DNA from: JAJDXO01 sp965207535
GTDB lineage: Bacteria > Pseudomonadota > Alphaproteobacteria > Rhodospirillales > UBA2165
Reading direction: 5' to 3'
Assembly: GCA_965207535.1 (NCBI GenBank)
Contig: CBDBMR010000013.1
Span: 62,001-126,000 of the forward strand
DNA length: 64,000 nucleotides
Below, in pieces: positions 26,730-34,447 of the stretch. The notes below the pieces were generated by a model. The model ran no database searches. It saw only the letters and a program-made list of their open reading frames with translations, and was not told the origin of the DNA. Position numbers and translations under genes: made by a program. The number at the start of each line of letters is the position of its first letter. Positions within the stretch are counted from its first letter, which is position 1.

Positions 26730-28328
26730 CTATCCACCCTTCTCCTCGTTTACTTCGGCCCGCAGACTCAATTTGTCGATCTTGGCGAGGGGGCCGCTGC
26801 GCGGCAATTCGTCCAGAATTCGAACCTCGGCGGGCACCTTGAAATCGGCCAGTTTCGACCGGCAGGTCTCGAATACGCGGTCCTCGACCTTCCCGCCCCG
26901 GCTGCCGGAACCATCTCCGGGGACCACGAAAGCGACCGGCAGCTGCCCGTGCAGTTGGTCCGGCCGCCCGACCACGGCGACCTCGGATATTTCGGGCATC
27001 GAGGAAATCACCCGCTCGATTTCCGAAGCCGCGACGTTCTCGCCGCGCACTTTCAGCATGTCCTTCAGACGGTCCCGATACCGGATGAATCCGTCGTCGG
27101 AGGCCTCCACCAGATCGCCGGTCAGAAACCGGCCCTGCCCGTCGAAACTCTCGTCGGTCGCCTGCGGATCGTTCAGGTATTCGGCGAACAGCGAGAGCCC
27201 AGGAATCCCGCCGATACGAAGCTCGCCGGCCTCGCCCACCTCCGCGTCCGTTCCGTCTTCGCGGGTGATGGCGATGTCGTACTCGGGCGCCGGACGGCCC
27301 ATGGACATGGACTGGTTCGGCTTGTCGATGTGCCCGACGATCGGGTGCGCGACGGTTTCCGTCATGCCGAACCATCCGAGCGTCTTGATGCCGAAATACG
27401 AATCGCTGGGCGGTTCGCAGAACGCCTCTCCCCACAGGCGAAAGGAATTCGCCGGGACGTCCTGGTCCTTCAGCAAATTCACGCAGAACGTCATGATCGA
27501 ACACCAGGTCGCCTTGTGCTCGACGGCGGTATCCCAAAACCGGGACAAGCTGAATCGCGGCTGGAGCACCACGGTGCAGCCGGCCCACAGGCTCGGCAGG
27601 ACCGAGTAGGCTTGCGCGTTGATATGAAACAGCGGCAGGAAGGTCAGGGTGACGTCGCCGGGCACCATCGCCTGCTGCGCCCCGTTGACCCGCGCGCCCC
27701 AAAGCAGATTGGCGTGGGTCAGGACGACGCCTTTCGGCCTCGCGGTGGTGCCGGACGTGTAGAAAATCACGCAGGGCGCGTTCGCATCGACAAACCGGTC
27801 CGGCAGGCTTTCCGGATTTCCGAAGAGGGCGCCGAACGAATCGGCGGCGGGCGGCGGACCGGCGATTTCCGCATGTGACGGGGCATCGGCGGTCACGATC
27901 CAGTCCAGTTGCGCGCCCGCCTCTCCCATCGCGGCGGCGAACACCGGCTGGGTGATGGCGCCCACGGCTTCGGAATGCTCGACGAAATAGCGAAGCTCGT
28001 CCGCCGTCGAGCGGCTGTTCGTCACCACAGCAACGGCGCCGAGACGGGCGCAGGCAAAGACCGCCAACAGCATCTCCACGCAGTTTTCCATGTGGATGAC
28101 GACCTTGTCGCCCCGTCCGACGCCCCGGGCGCCGAGACCGGCCGCGATTTGCAGCGCGGCGTCATGGAACCGCCGGTAACTCCAGGTCCGGGCCGGCAAC
28201 GGGCTGTCGTCGTCGAACGGCTCCCAGATGATGAACGGGTGTTGCGGCCTGGCTCGGGCGTGATGTTCCAGCAGGCGGACCATGTCGTAGCCCGAAAAAC
28301 TATGGACCGACGGAAGTTGACGACGCAT
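26730..28328 (-). CDS. AMP-dependent acyl-CoA synthetase
   Basis: This 532-aa ANL-superfamily ligase has P-loop FYTSGTTARPKGV, FGMTE-like WFGMTETVAHP and the hinge YRDRLKDMLKVRGENVAASEIE. The lid lysine is in GPLAKIDKLSL. It resembles the CaiC/fatty-acyl or aryl-CoA ligase group. GGGGGG precedes the ATG. It lies between a luciferase-like monooxygenase and a YciI-like gene in the same direction, so the three may form one catabolic operon. Substrate unknown. Confidence 0.88.
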   Translation of the reverse strand: MRRQLPSVHSFSGYDMVRLLEHHARARPQHPFIIWEPFDDDSPLPARTWSYRRFHDAALQIAAGLGARGVGRGDKVVIHMENCVEMLLAVFACARLGAVAVVTNSRSTADELRYFVEHSEAVGAITQPVFAAAMGEAGAQLDWIVTADAPSHAEIAGPPPAADSFGALFGNPESLPDRFVDANAPCVIFYTSGTTARPKGVVLTHANLLWGARVNGAQQAMVPGDVTLTFLPLFHINAQAYSVLPSLWAGCTVVLQPRFSLSRFWDTAVEHKATWCSIMTFCVNLLKDQDVPANSFRLWGEAFCEPPSDSYFGIKTLGWFGMTETVAHPIVGHIDKPNQSMSMGRPAPEYDIAITREDGTDAEVGEAGELRIGGIPGLSLFAEYLNDPQATDESFDGQGRFLTGDLVEASDDGFIRYRDRLKDMLKVRGENVAASEIERVISSMPEISEVAVVGRPDQLHGQLPVAFVVPGDGSGSRGGKVEDRVFETCRSKLADFKVPAEVRILDELPRSGPLAKIDKLSLRAEVNEEKGG

Positions 28329-28372
28329 TGGAAGTCCCCCCTGCTATGACAGCCGGCGCCCGCGGTTTGAGG

Positions 28373-29359
28373 TTAGGACCGGAAAGCGGGCATGACCTCG
28401 GCGGAGAACAGCCGCAGCTTTTCCTTGCCCCCGACCGTCGTGATCAGGATGTATTCGAAGCCCATTTCCTCCAGCTCCCGAAGACGCCCGATCACTTCAC
28501 CGGGCTGGCCGATTATGTATGCATCATCCTCGGCGAAATCGGAATTGTCGTAGCTGGTAGGCTCGTTTCCGGGCAGCTTGCCGAACTGGTCGATTTTCTT
28601 CTGCGCCTCGACCCTCTGGGCCGCGGCCGCTTCCGTCTCGGCCGCGGATTCGGTGACGATGACGGTCCGGTTCAAGGCAAGCCGCATGGGATCGAATTCG
28701 CGTCCCGCCTTCTCGCAGCCGGACTTGAAATTGCCGAGACGTTCGGCCGTCTTGGCACGGTTCGAAAACTGATCGATCAAGACATGAAAGCCCTTCTCGG
28801 CCGCGGCCTCGATGGATTCGGGCCGGCCGGCCCCGACCCACAGCGGCGGATGAGGTTTCTGGACGGGCGCGGGCTCCACGATAATGTCGTTGAACTTCCA
28901 GTGCTCGGTGTCGACGTCGAAACGCTCCGTCGAAAGCCAGGCCTTTTTGATGATCTCGAGGGATTCCTCGTATCGGGCGTGCGCCTCGTCCTTGGGGATG
29001 GCGAAGCCGTTGAACTCGATATCCCGGTAGCCCTTGCCGATACCCACGTCCAGACGGCCGCCCGACACCAAATCGACGGTGGACAGCTGTTCGGCCAGCA
29101 TGACGGGGTTATGCCAGGGGAGCACCAGAACGCCGGTGCCGAGGCGTATTCGGGACGTCAGGCCGGCGAGATACCCAAGCAGGTTGGTCGTGGCGGAGAC
29201 CTGGCCGATGCCCGAGAAGTGATGCTCGACGACAAACAGGCTGTAATAGCCGAGACGATCCGCCTCTATCACGTAATCGATAAACCCCTGGTACCCGACG
29301 CTGTCCATGGATTCGCTGCCGCGTTTTGCGATCGCGCCGCCGAATAGTCCGAATTTCAA
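28373..29359 (-). CDS. LLM-class flavin-dependent monooxygenase
   Basis: This 328-aa luciferase-like TIM-barrel protein shows the N-terminal KFGLFGGAI, the central RIRLGTGVLVLPWHNPVMLAE, and HPPLWVGAGRPESIEAAAEKGF, all typical of bacterial luciferase-like oxygenases using reduced FMN. The start is a TTG preceded by GGGGAGGGG. It likely hydroxylates or oxidatively cleaves the substrate activated by the downstream CoA ligase. It is divergent from a MarR-type regulator gene, with a palindrome between the two. Confidence 0.9.
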   Translation of the reverse strand: MKFGLFGGAIAKRGSESMDSVGYQGFIDYVIEADRLGYYSLFVVEHHFSGIGQVSATTNLLGYLAGLTSRIRLGTGVLVLPWHNPVMLAEQLSTVDLVSGGRLDVGIGKGYRDIEFNGFAIPKDEAHARYEESLEIIKKAWLSTERFDVDTEHWKFNDIIVEPAPVQKPHPPLWVGAGRPESIEAAAEKGFHVLIDQFSNRAKTAERLGNFKSGCEKAGREFDPMRLALNRTVIVTESAAETEAAAAQRVEAQKKIDQFGKLPGNEPTSYDNSDFAEDDAYIIGQPGEVIGRLRELEEMGFEYILITTVGGKEKLRLFSAEVMPAFRS

Positions 29360-29429
29360 GAGCCCCTCCCCTTATGGCTTCCCGGCCGCCCCTGCCGCAA
29401 CGGTCGGCGATAGAGCATAGCCGAATTAC

Positions 29430-29441
29430 TTTACATGTAAA
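29430..29441. promoter_or_regulatory. MarR-type operator candidate
   Basis: The perfect palindrome TTTACATGTAAA sits between the divergent luciferase-like monooxygenase and marR-like genes in an A/T-rich stretch. Its location fits an operator bound by the adjacent MarR-family protein. Confidence 0.55.
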
Positions 29442-29498
29442 ATAAAAATATGTATAGGTTGGCCTCCGAAACCGAAACCGTTGCGCATCCGGCCATCG

Positions 29499-30014
29499 AT
29501 GTCCTCCAAGAAACCCCGGAAGAAGCCCCTGAAGAAACCCCGGAAGAAGCCCAAGCATATGTGGAAGCCCGACCGGCACCGGTTTCAGGCATTGCCCGTG
29601 CTGTTTCTCCGGGCCCGGGAAGCCTCGGTCCAGAACGTCAGGCCCATCTTCCGGGAGCATGGATTGACGGAGCAGCGCTGGCGGGTCCTCCGGGCGATCT
29701 ACGATACGGATACGTTGAGCGCCAGCGAACTGGCCGAGGAAGTCTTCCTCAGCATGACCAGCATATCCCGGATCACCAAACAACTGGGCGCCGACGGACT
29801 GATAGCCCGTTCGAGCGACCGGTCCGATCGGCGCAGCATCCGCTTTTCGATCACCCGGAAAGGGCGGGAACTGTGTTCGATCGTCGGCCCGGCCCTGGAA
29901 AAACGGCACCGGGACACGCTCAGGGAACTCGACAGCATCGATATCGACGAGGTCGAAAAAACCCTCAATGCCCTGATCAGGGAACTAGGCGGCCTGGCGA
30001 TCCCGGGTAGTTAG
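29499..30014 (+). CDS. MarR-family transcriptional regulator
   Basis: This 171-aa protein has a winged-helix core: LTEQRWRVLRAIYDTDTLSASELAEE, then the recognition helix SMTSISRITKQLGADGLI, then the wing RSDRRSIRFSITRKG. It is similar in layout to HpaR-type regulators of aromatic catabolism. The N-terminus is an unusual repeat of lysine and proline (KKPRKKPLKKPRKKPK). A start at 29559 (MWKPDRHRF) would drop that tail and has GGAAGAAG upstream, so the extension may not be translated. It probably controls the divergent monooxygenase/ligase operon. Confidence 0.88.
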   Translation: MSSKKPRKKPLKKPRKKPKHMWKPDRHRFQALPVLFLRAREASVQNVRPIFREHGLTEQRWRVLRAIYDTDTLSASELAEEVFLSMTSISRITKQLGADGLIARSSDRSDRRSIRFSITRKGRELCSIVGPALEKRHRDTLRELDSIDIDEVEKTLNALIRELGGLAIPGS

Positions 30015-30017
30015 CCC

Positions 30018-30061
30018 CCCCCTCACCCTAACCCTCTCCCCCTGAAGGAGGGGGAGAGGGG
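30018..30061. repeat. Dispersed intergenic hairpin repeat, copy 3
   Basis: CCCCTCACCC and a CCCTCTCCCC / GGGGAGAGGG hairpin lie directly after the marR stop. This is the most compact complete core of the family. Confidence 0.85.
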
Positions 30062-30168
30062 ACTTGCCGAGCAACCGGATAGATGGGTAACACTATGGAC
30101 CGGCTGCATGGGCAACGGTGTTTGCGGTTTGTCTTGCCTGCGGGCAAGCAACCGGGGAGGCGTTAGAC

Positions 30169-31002
30169 TTGGAAACCAAACTTCCGGACGGCTGGCCGAA
30201 AGACAAGCCGATGGCCGTCAGCATCAACATCCCCTTTGAATGGTGGGTGGAAGGCGATTCACCCGGCGTGTCGCCCATGGGCAACCCGTTGAAGCCCGGC
30301 TTCAAGGACACGGCCGCCCTGCAATGGGCCGAATACGCGCTCAAGCACGGTCTCTACCGCATGCTCGACATCGCGGAAAAGCACCATGTGAAGGTTACCA
30401 GCTCGACCAGCGCCATCATCACCGAGTCCCATCCCGAAGCCCTGAAACGGCTGGATGCCGGCGGCCATGAAATTCAGGCGCACGCCTGGGCGCAGGGCGA
30501 GCTCGCGGTCTATATGAGCCGCGAGGAAGAGGACGCCAATATCAAGCGCTGCATGGAAGCCTTCGACAAATGCCTGGGGTACGTGCCCAAGGGCTACGGC
30601 ATTCCCCGGGGCACCATCAGCGAGAACTCCGCCGAGCTGCTCGCGGCCAACGGCTTCAAGTATTACAACGACGACATGTCGGCCGAGATGCCCTATGTGC
30701 AGGAGACGCCCGCCGGACCCATCGCCGTGGTTCCCTATGACATGGAGGTCAACGACCTCCCCTTCGCCATGCGCTACGGCAATCCCCTGCCCGACTTCAC
30801 CAAACTGGTCGAGGACGTGATCGCCGGCTATCCGGAGATCGGCAGTCCGCCCGCCATTCTCGATATCACCTTTCATGCCCAGGTCGCGGGCCGGGTCGTC
30901 GGGCTCATTCAGTTCAACCGTATCCTCAAGATGCTGCGGGAAGTTCCGTGGATCTGGCTGACGACGCGCGGCGAGATAGCGAAACTGGTTCTGCCCTACT
31001 AA
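30169..31002 (+). CDS. Polysaccharide deacetylase-like hydrolase
   Basis: This 277-aa protein has a NodB/PuuE-type barrel. Family motifs include VSINIPFEWW, the metal-region HEIQAHAWAQGEL, GIPRGTISEN, and TFHAQVAGR near the end. The start is a TTG at 30169, because GGGGAGG lies 8 bases upstream, rather than the GTG at 30118. No signal peptide results, so it is probably cytosolic. That favours a hydrolase of the allantoinase-like (PuuE) type acting on a small amide rather than cell-wall modification. An alpha/beta hydrolase follows after 20 bases. Confidence 0.82.
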   Translation: METKLPDGWPKDKPMAVSINIPFEWWVEGDSPGVSPMGNPLKPGFKDTAALQWAEYALKHGLYRMLDIAEKHHVKVTSSTSAIITESHPEALKRLDAGGHEIQAHAWAQGELAVYMSREEEDANIKRCMEAFDKCLGYVPKGYGIPRGTISENSAELLAANGFKYYNDDMSAEMPYVQETPAGPIAVVPYDMEVNDLPFAMRYGNPLPDFTKLVEDVIAGYPEIGSPPAILDITFHAQVAGRVVGLIQFNRILKMLREVPWIWLTTRGEIAKLVLPY

Positions 31003-31022
31003 CCGTCCGGTCGGGGAGACTC

Positions 31023-31892
31023 ATGGAAACCGAAATCACGTTCCGGTCCGAGGGTATCGACATTTCCGGCGTCCTGCACCGGCCGGATAGTCTGCCGGCG
31101 GACGGCAAGGCGCCCGCCATCATCACCATACACGGCTTCGGCGGTTCCAAGATCGACCAGGGGATGATCGATGCCTGCCGGGCGTTCCGCGACTGGGGCT
31201 ACATCGCCCTGCGGCTGGACATGCGCGGATGCGGCCAAAGCGGCGGTACGCCCGGACGGATCATTTCATTCGACCAGGTCGCCGACACCCGCAACGCCAT
31301 AAGCTGGCTCGCCGAACAGGACGGTGTCGACGCCGACAAAATCTGCCTGCTGGGGGACAGCATGGGCGGCGCGGTGGCCGCCTATACGGGAAGCACCGAC
31401 GACCGGGTCGCCGCCGTCATCTCCGTCGGCGGCTGGGGGCACGGCGCCGACAAGCTGAAGGGCCAGCACCCGGGACCCGGCGCCTGGGAGAAATTCCTGA
31501 AGATGCTCGAAGACGGGCGGAAGCACCGCCAGGAGACCGGCGAGTCCCTCTGGGTCTCGAGGTTCGATATCGTTCCCATCCCCGAACATATGCGGGGCCA
31601 TTTGCCGGCGGATGCGGTCATGGAGTTTCCCGTCGAGACCGCCCAGAGCATTTACGATTTTCGTCCCAACCGGGTGATCGCCCAGTTGGCGCCCAGGCCC
31701 CTGCTTCTGCTTCATGCCTCCAAAGACGCCGTGACGCCGACGGGGTCCTCCATAGACATGTTCCGATGCGCGGGCCGGCCGACCGACCTGATGTTTCTCG
31801 CCGACGTCGATCATTTCCCGCTGGCCGTCGGGAACAAGCGGATTTACGACATCATAAAGGGCTGGCTGGATATTCGGCTGCCCCTGTCCTGA
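31023..31892 (+). CDS. Alpha/beta hydrolase (dienelactone hydrolase/CocE-like)
   Basis: This 289-aa hydrolase has the oxyanion motif HGFGGSK, the nucleophile elbow GDSMGGA (serine near residue 112), a late aspartate in LHASKDAVTP and a histidine in DVDHFPLA. GGGGAGA precedes the ATG at 31023. It is cytosolic with no signal peptide. It forms a two-gene unit with the upstream deacetylase-like gene. Likely an esterase or lactonase of the catabolic set; substrate not evident. Confidence 0.88.
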   Translation: METEITFRSEGIDISGVLHRPDSLPADGKAPAIITIHGFGGSKIDQGMIDACRAFRDWGYIALRLDMRGCGQSGGTPGRIISFDQVADTRNAISWLAEQDGVDADKICLLGDSMGGAVAAYTGSTDDRVAAVISVGGWGHGADKLKGQHPGPGAWEKFLKMLEDGRKHRQETGESLWVSRFDIVPIPEHMRGHLPADAVMEFPVETAQSIYDFRPNRVIAQLAPRPLLLLHASKDAVTPTGSSIDMFRCAGRPTDLMFLADVDHFPLAVGNKRIYDIIKGWLDIRLPLS

Positions 31893-31969
31893 GCGGCGGG
31901 ACGCTGCGGAGGGCGCGGTCTGAAAATGGTCCTGGGACGATCGATATATTTGCTCTTAAATACCGTAGT

Positions 31970-34447
31970 ATGACGAGCGGCATCGCAACAGACGGTTCGG
32001 GGCCCGGCTCGGCGCCGGCCGTAAAGACCATCGAGTCGTCATTCCTCAACGCCCTGCCTCATTATCTGCCGCTGGGCGTTTTTCCGCCGATTTTTTTGGC
32101 CTTGGCGTACGGCGGCTGGTGGATTGCCGCGCCGTTCGCCTTCTTCATGCTGACGGGACCGCTGGATATCGCGTTCGGCGACGACGAGCGCACCATGGAC
32201 CCGGCGAAGACCCCCGAGGAGCGGCTGTTCTGGCATAACCTGCCGGTCTGGCTCTGGGCGCTTCTCTGGCCGGCGGCGCTGGCGTTCGGTTTCTGGCAAA
32301 TCTTCGCCGCCGGCCGGTTTGAAATCTGGGAATGCGTGTTGCTGGCCGTGGTGCTCGGCATCGAGATCCAGGCGGTTTTCGTCGTCGGCCACGAGCTGAT
32401 TCACCGACGCGCGACCTGGGAGCGGCGGCTCGGCGAATTCCTGCTCGCATCCGGCTCCTATCCGCAATACGCCACGGAGCACGTCTATATTCACCACGCT
32501 CTCGTCGGCACGCCGTTCGATGTCGGATCGGCGCCCAAGGGCCAGAGCTTCTGGCATTATTTCCCCCGGGAAGTCGCGAGCAACCTGACCGGCTCCTGGC
32601 GGGTCGTGCGGGAGCGCCTCCAGCGCCGGAGGCTGCCGGTCTGGCACTACAGCAATCCGTTCTGGCGCTACGTCGCCGAAACCGGATTCTGGTACGGATT
32701 GATTTTCTGGATGGGCGGCATCTGGGCGGTTCTGACCTTTGCCGTCCTGTGCCTGGGCGCCGTCTTCTCGATGAAGATCAGCAACTACATGCAGCACTAC
32801 GGGCTGCGCCGCATCCGTGTCGACGGCGGCCGGTTCGAGAAGGTCCGGCCCCGGCATTCCTGGAACGCCAACTACAAGCTCAGCAACTGGATGTTCTACA
32901 ACATGCAGCGGCATCCGGATCACCACTCGGTGGCGAGCCGGCCCTATCCGCTGCTGCAAAATTGCGGCGCCGACGAGTCGCCGCAGCTCCCCGGCACCTA
33001 CGCCAAGATGTTCAATCTGGTTCTTCGTCCGAGCCGCTGGTTCGAGACCATGGACCCGCTGGTCGATCAATGGCGGGCGCAATTCTATCCCGAAATCGAC
33101 GATTGGAGCGCCTACGACAGTCCGATCTCGGCGGCGCGGCCGGAAGCGTTCGACGCCATCGTCGAGGTCTTCGCCGCCGCGCCCAGGCTCGCCGAATGGA
33201 TCGAGCGCACCCCCGAACTGCTCGATACCATGCAGGACAGGGAATTCACCGGCCTGGATCTGCCTAAGGGCTTCGGACCCGATGCGGATTTCGAAACGCT
33301 CGCCCGCCAGGGCCTGACCCGGGTCTACTGGACGCTCGAGTTCGGCGTCGCCGAAATGAGGGAAAGCCTCGCCGAAATTCCGGTCCAGGACGTTCAAGAC
33401 ACAGTGGATACCGTGCGCGACTGGTCGAACGACAAGGCGTTCCAGGTCGCCATGCACACGCTCCGCGGCAACCTGTCGCCGATCGAGGCCGGGCGGGCGC
33501 TCGCCAACCTCGCCGAAGCATCGGTTTCGGCCGTGCTGGCGGCGGTTGCCGATCAATTCGCGGGCCCGCTCGCGCCGGACCGCAAAGGCGGTGTCGCGGC
33601 GGTGCTTCTGGGCGATGCGGCGAGCGGCGAGGCCGCGCCCGGGACCAAACTTGATATCCTCTTCGTCTACGAAGACGGACCGGGCGACAACCATGACGGA
33701 CTGTGCCGGCGCTTCCAGGACGCGCTCGGCGACCTGTCGCGCGACAGCCTGATTTTCTCGCCCCTACCCGGCGGCGGGAGAGGACTCGCCCAGCGACCCC
33801 TGGCCGGTTTCGCGGAACGCTGCCGATCCGCCGCAACGGCGGAAGAACTGCTGGAACTGACCAGGGCGCGATGCGTCTTCGAACGCGGCGCGGACGGGAT
33901 CGGCGCGCGGTTCGAGGGTGCACGGCGTCAGGTTCTGGCCGGCGGCGCATCCCGCGACGCGCTGACCGCCAAGCTGCAAGAAGGAGGCGGCGACGCCGCC
34001 GAAACCGGCCTTGCGGCCTATGCCGGCAGGCTGGGCGGCCTCCGCGAGGTCGAGCGGGCCGCCCGGCGGCTGCAAGTCGTTCATGCGGTGGAGGTCCCGG
34101 ATGATCCGGCGCCCGCCGCGGCTTCGGTTTTCCGGGCCGCCGCCGAACAGGGCCTGATCGCCGGCGGCATCGCCGACACCCTGGCGGAAGCCGCGGCCCT
34201 GTGGCGCAACCTGCGGGGCGCTCTCGGGCTGGTTGCGGACGACGGCGTACCGGCCGAAACCCTGGGTGCAACAGCCAAGGACGCGCTCGCCCGGTCTTGC
34301 GGCCTGGACGATTTCAAGGCGCTGACCGCCGCCGTCGGCGATACGGCCGAGCGCGCGGCGGCCGCCATCGCCGATCTGGACGGCACGGTCGGAAACGCGC
34401 CGGAGACGGCGGCGTCCGGCCCCGCCGCGACCGATCCGGCGACGTGA
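31970..34447 (+). CDS. AlkB-type membrane hydroxylase fused to degenerate GlnE-like domain
   Basis: This 825-aa protein has two parts. Residues 1-430 are an AlkB-like di-iron membrane hydroxylase with about five hydrophobic segments. The histidine boxes are HELIH at 141-145, H171-x3-HH176, NYMQHYG with H276, and HPDHHS at 315-320. Residues about 430-825 follow the pattern of glutamine-synthetase adenylyltransferase (GlnE). They include LDILFVYED, the LTRARCVF region and GGLREVERAARRLQVVHA. The usual DxD of the nucleotidyltransferase motif is K560-L-D562, so catalysis is doubtful. The ATG at 31970 was chosen because upstream codons are hydrolase-antiframe shadow. It overlaps the YcaO gene by 4 bases (GTGA). 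Confidence 0.85.
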   Translation: MTSGIATDGSGPGSAPAVKTIESSFLNALPHYLPLGVFPPIFLALAYGGWWIAAPFAFFMLTGPLDIAFGDDERTMDPAKTPEERLFWHNLPVWLWALLWPAALAFGFWQIFAAGRFEIWECVLLAVVLGIEIQAVFVVGHELIHRRATWERRLGEFLLASGSYPQYATEHVYIHHALVGTPFDVGSAPKGQSFWHYFPREVASNLTGSWRVVRERLQRRRLPVWHYSNPFWRYVAETGFWYGLIFWMGGIWAVLTFAVLCLGAVFSMKISNYMQHYGLRRIRVDGGRFEKVRPRHSWNANYKLSNWMFYNMQRHPDHHSVASRPYPLLQNCGADESPQLPGTYAKMFNLVLRPSRWFETMDPLVDQWRAQFYPEIDDWSAYDSPISAARPEAFDAIVEVFAAAPRLAEWIERTPELLDTMQDREFTGLDLPKGFGPDADFETLARQGLTRVYWTLEFGVAEMRESLAEIPVQDVQDTVDTVRDWSNDKAFQVAMHTLRGNLSPIEAGRALANLAEASVSAVLAAVADQFAGPLAPDRKGGVAAVLLGDAASGEAAPGTKLDILFVYEDGPGDNHDGLCRRFQDALGDLSRDSLIFSPLPGGGRGLAQRPLAGFAERCRSAATAEELLELTRARCVFERGADGIGARFEGARRQVLAGGASRDALTAKLQEGGGDAAETGLAAYAGRLGGLREVERAARRLQVVHAVEVPDDPAPAAASVFRAAAEQGLIAGGIADTLAEAAALWRNLRGALGLVADDGVPAETLGATAKDALARSCGLDDFKALTAAVGDTAERAAAAIADLDGTVGNAPETAASGPAATDPAT

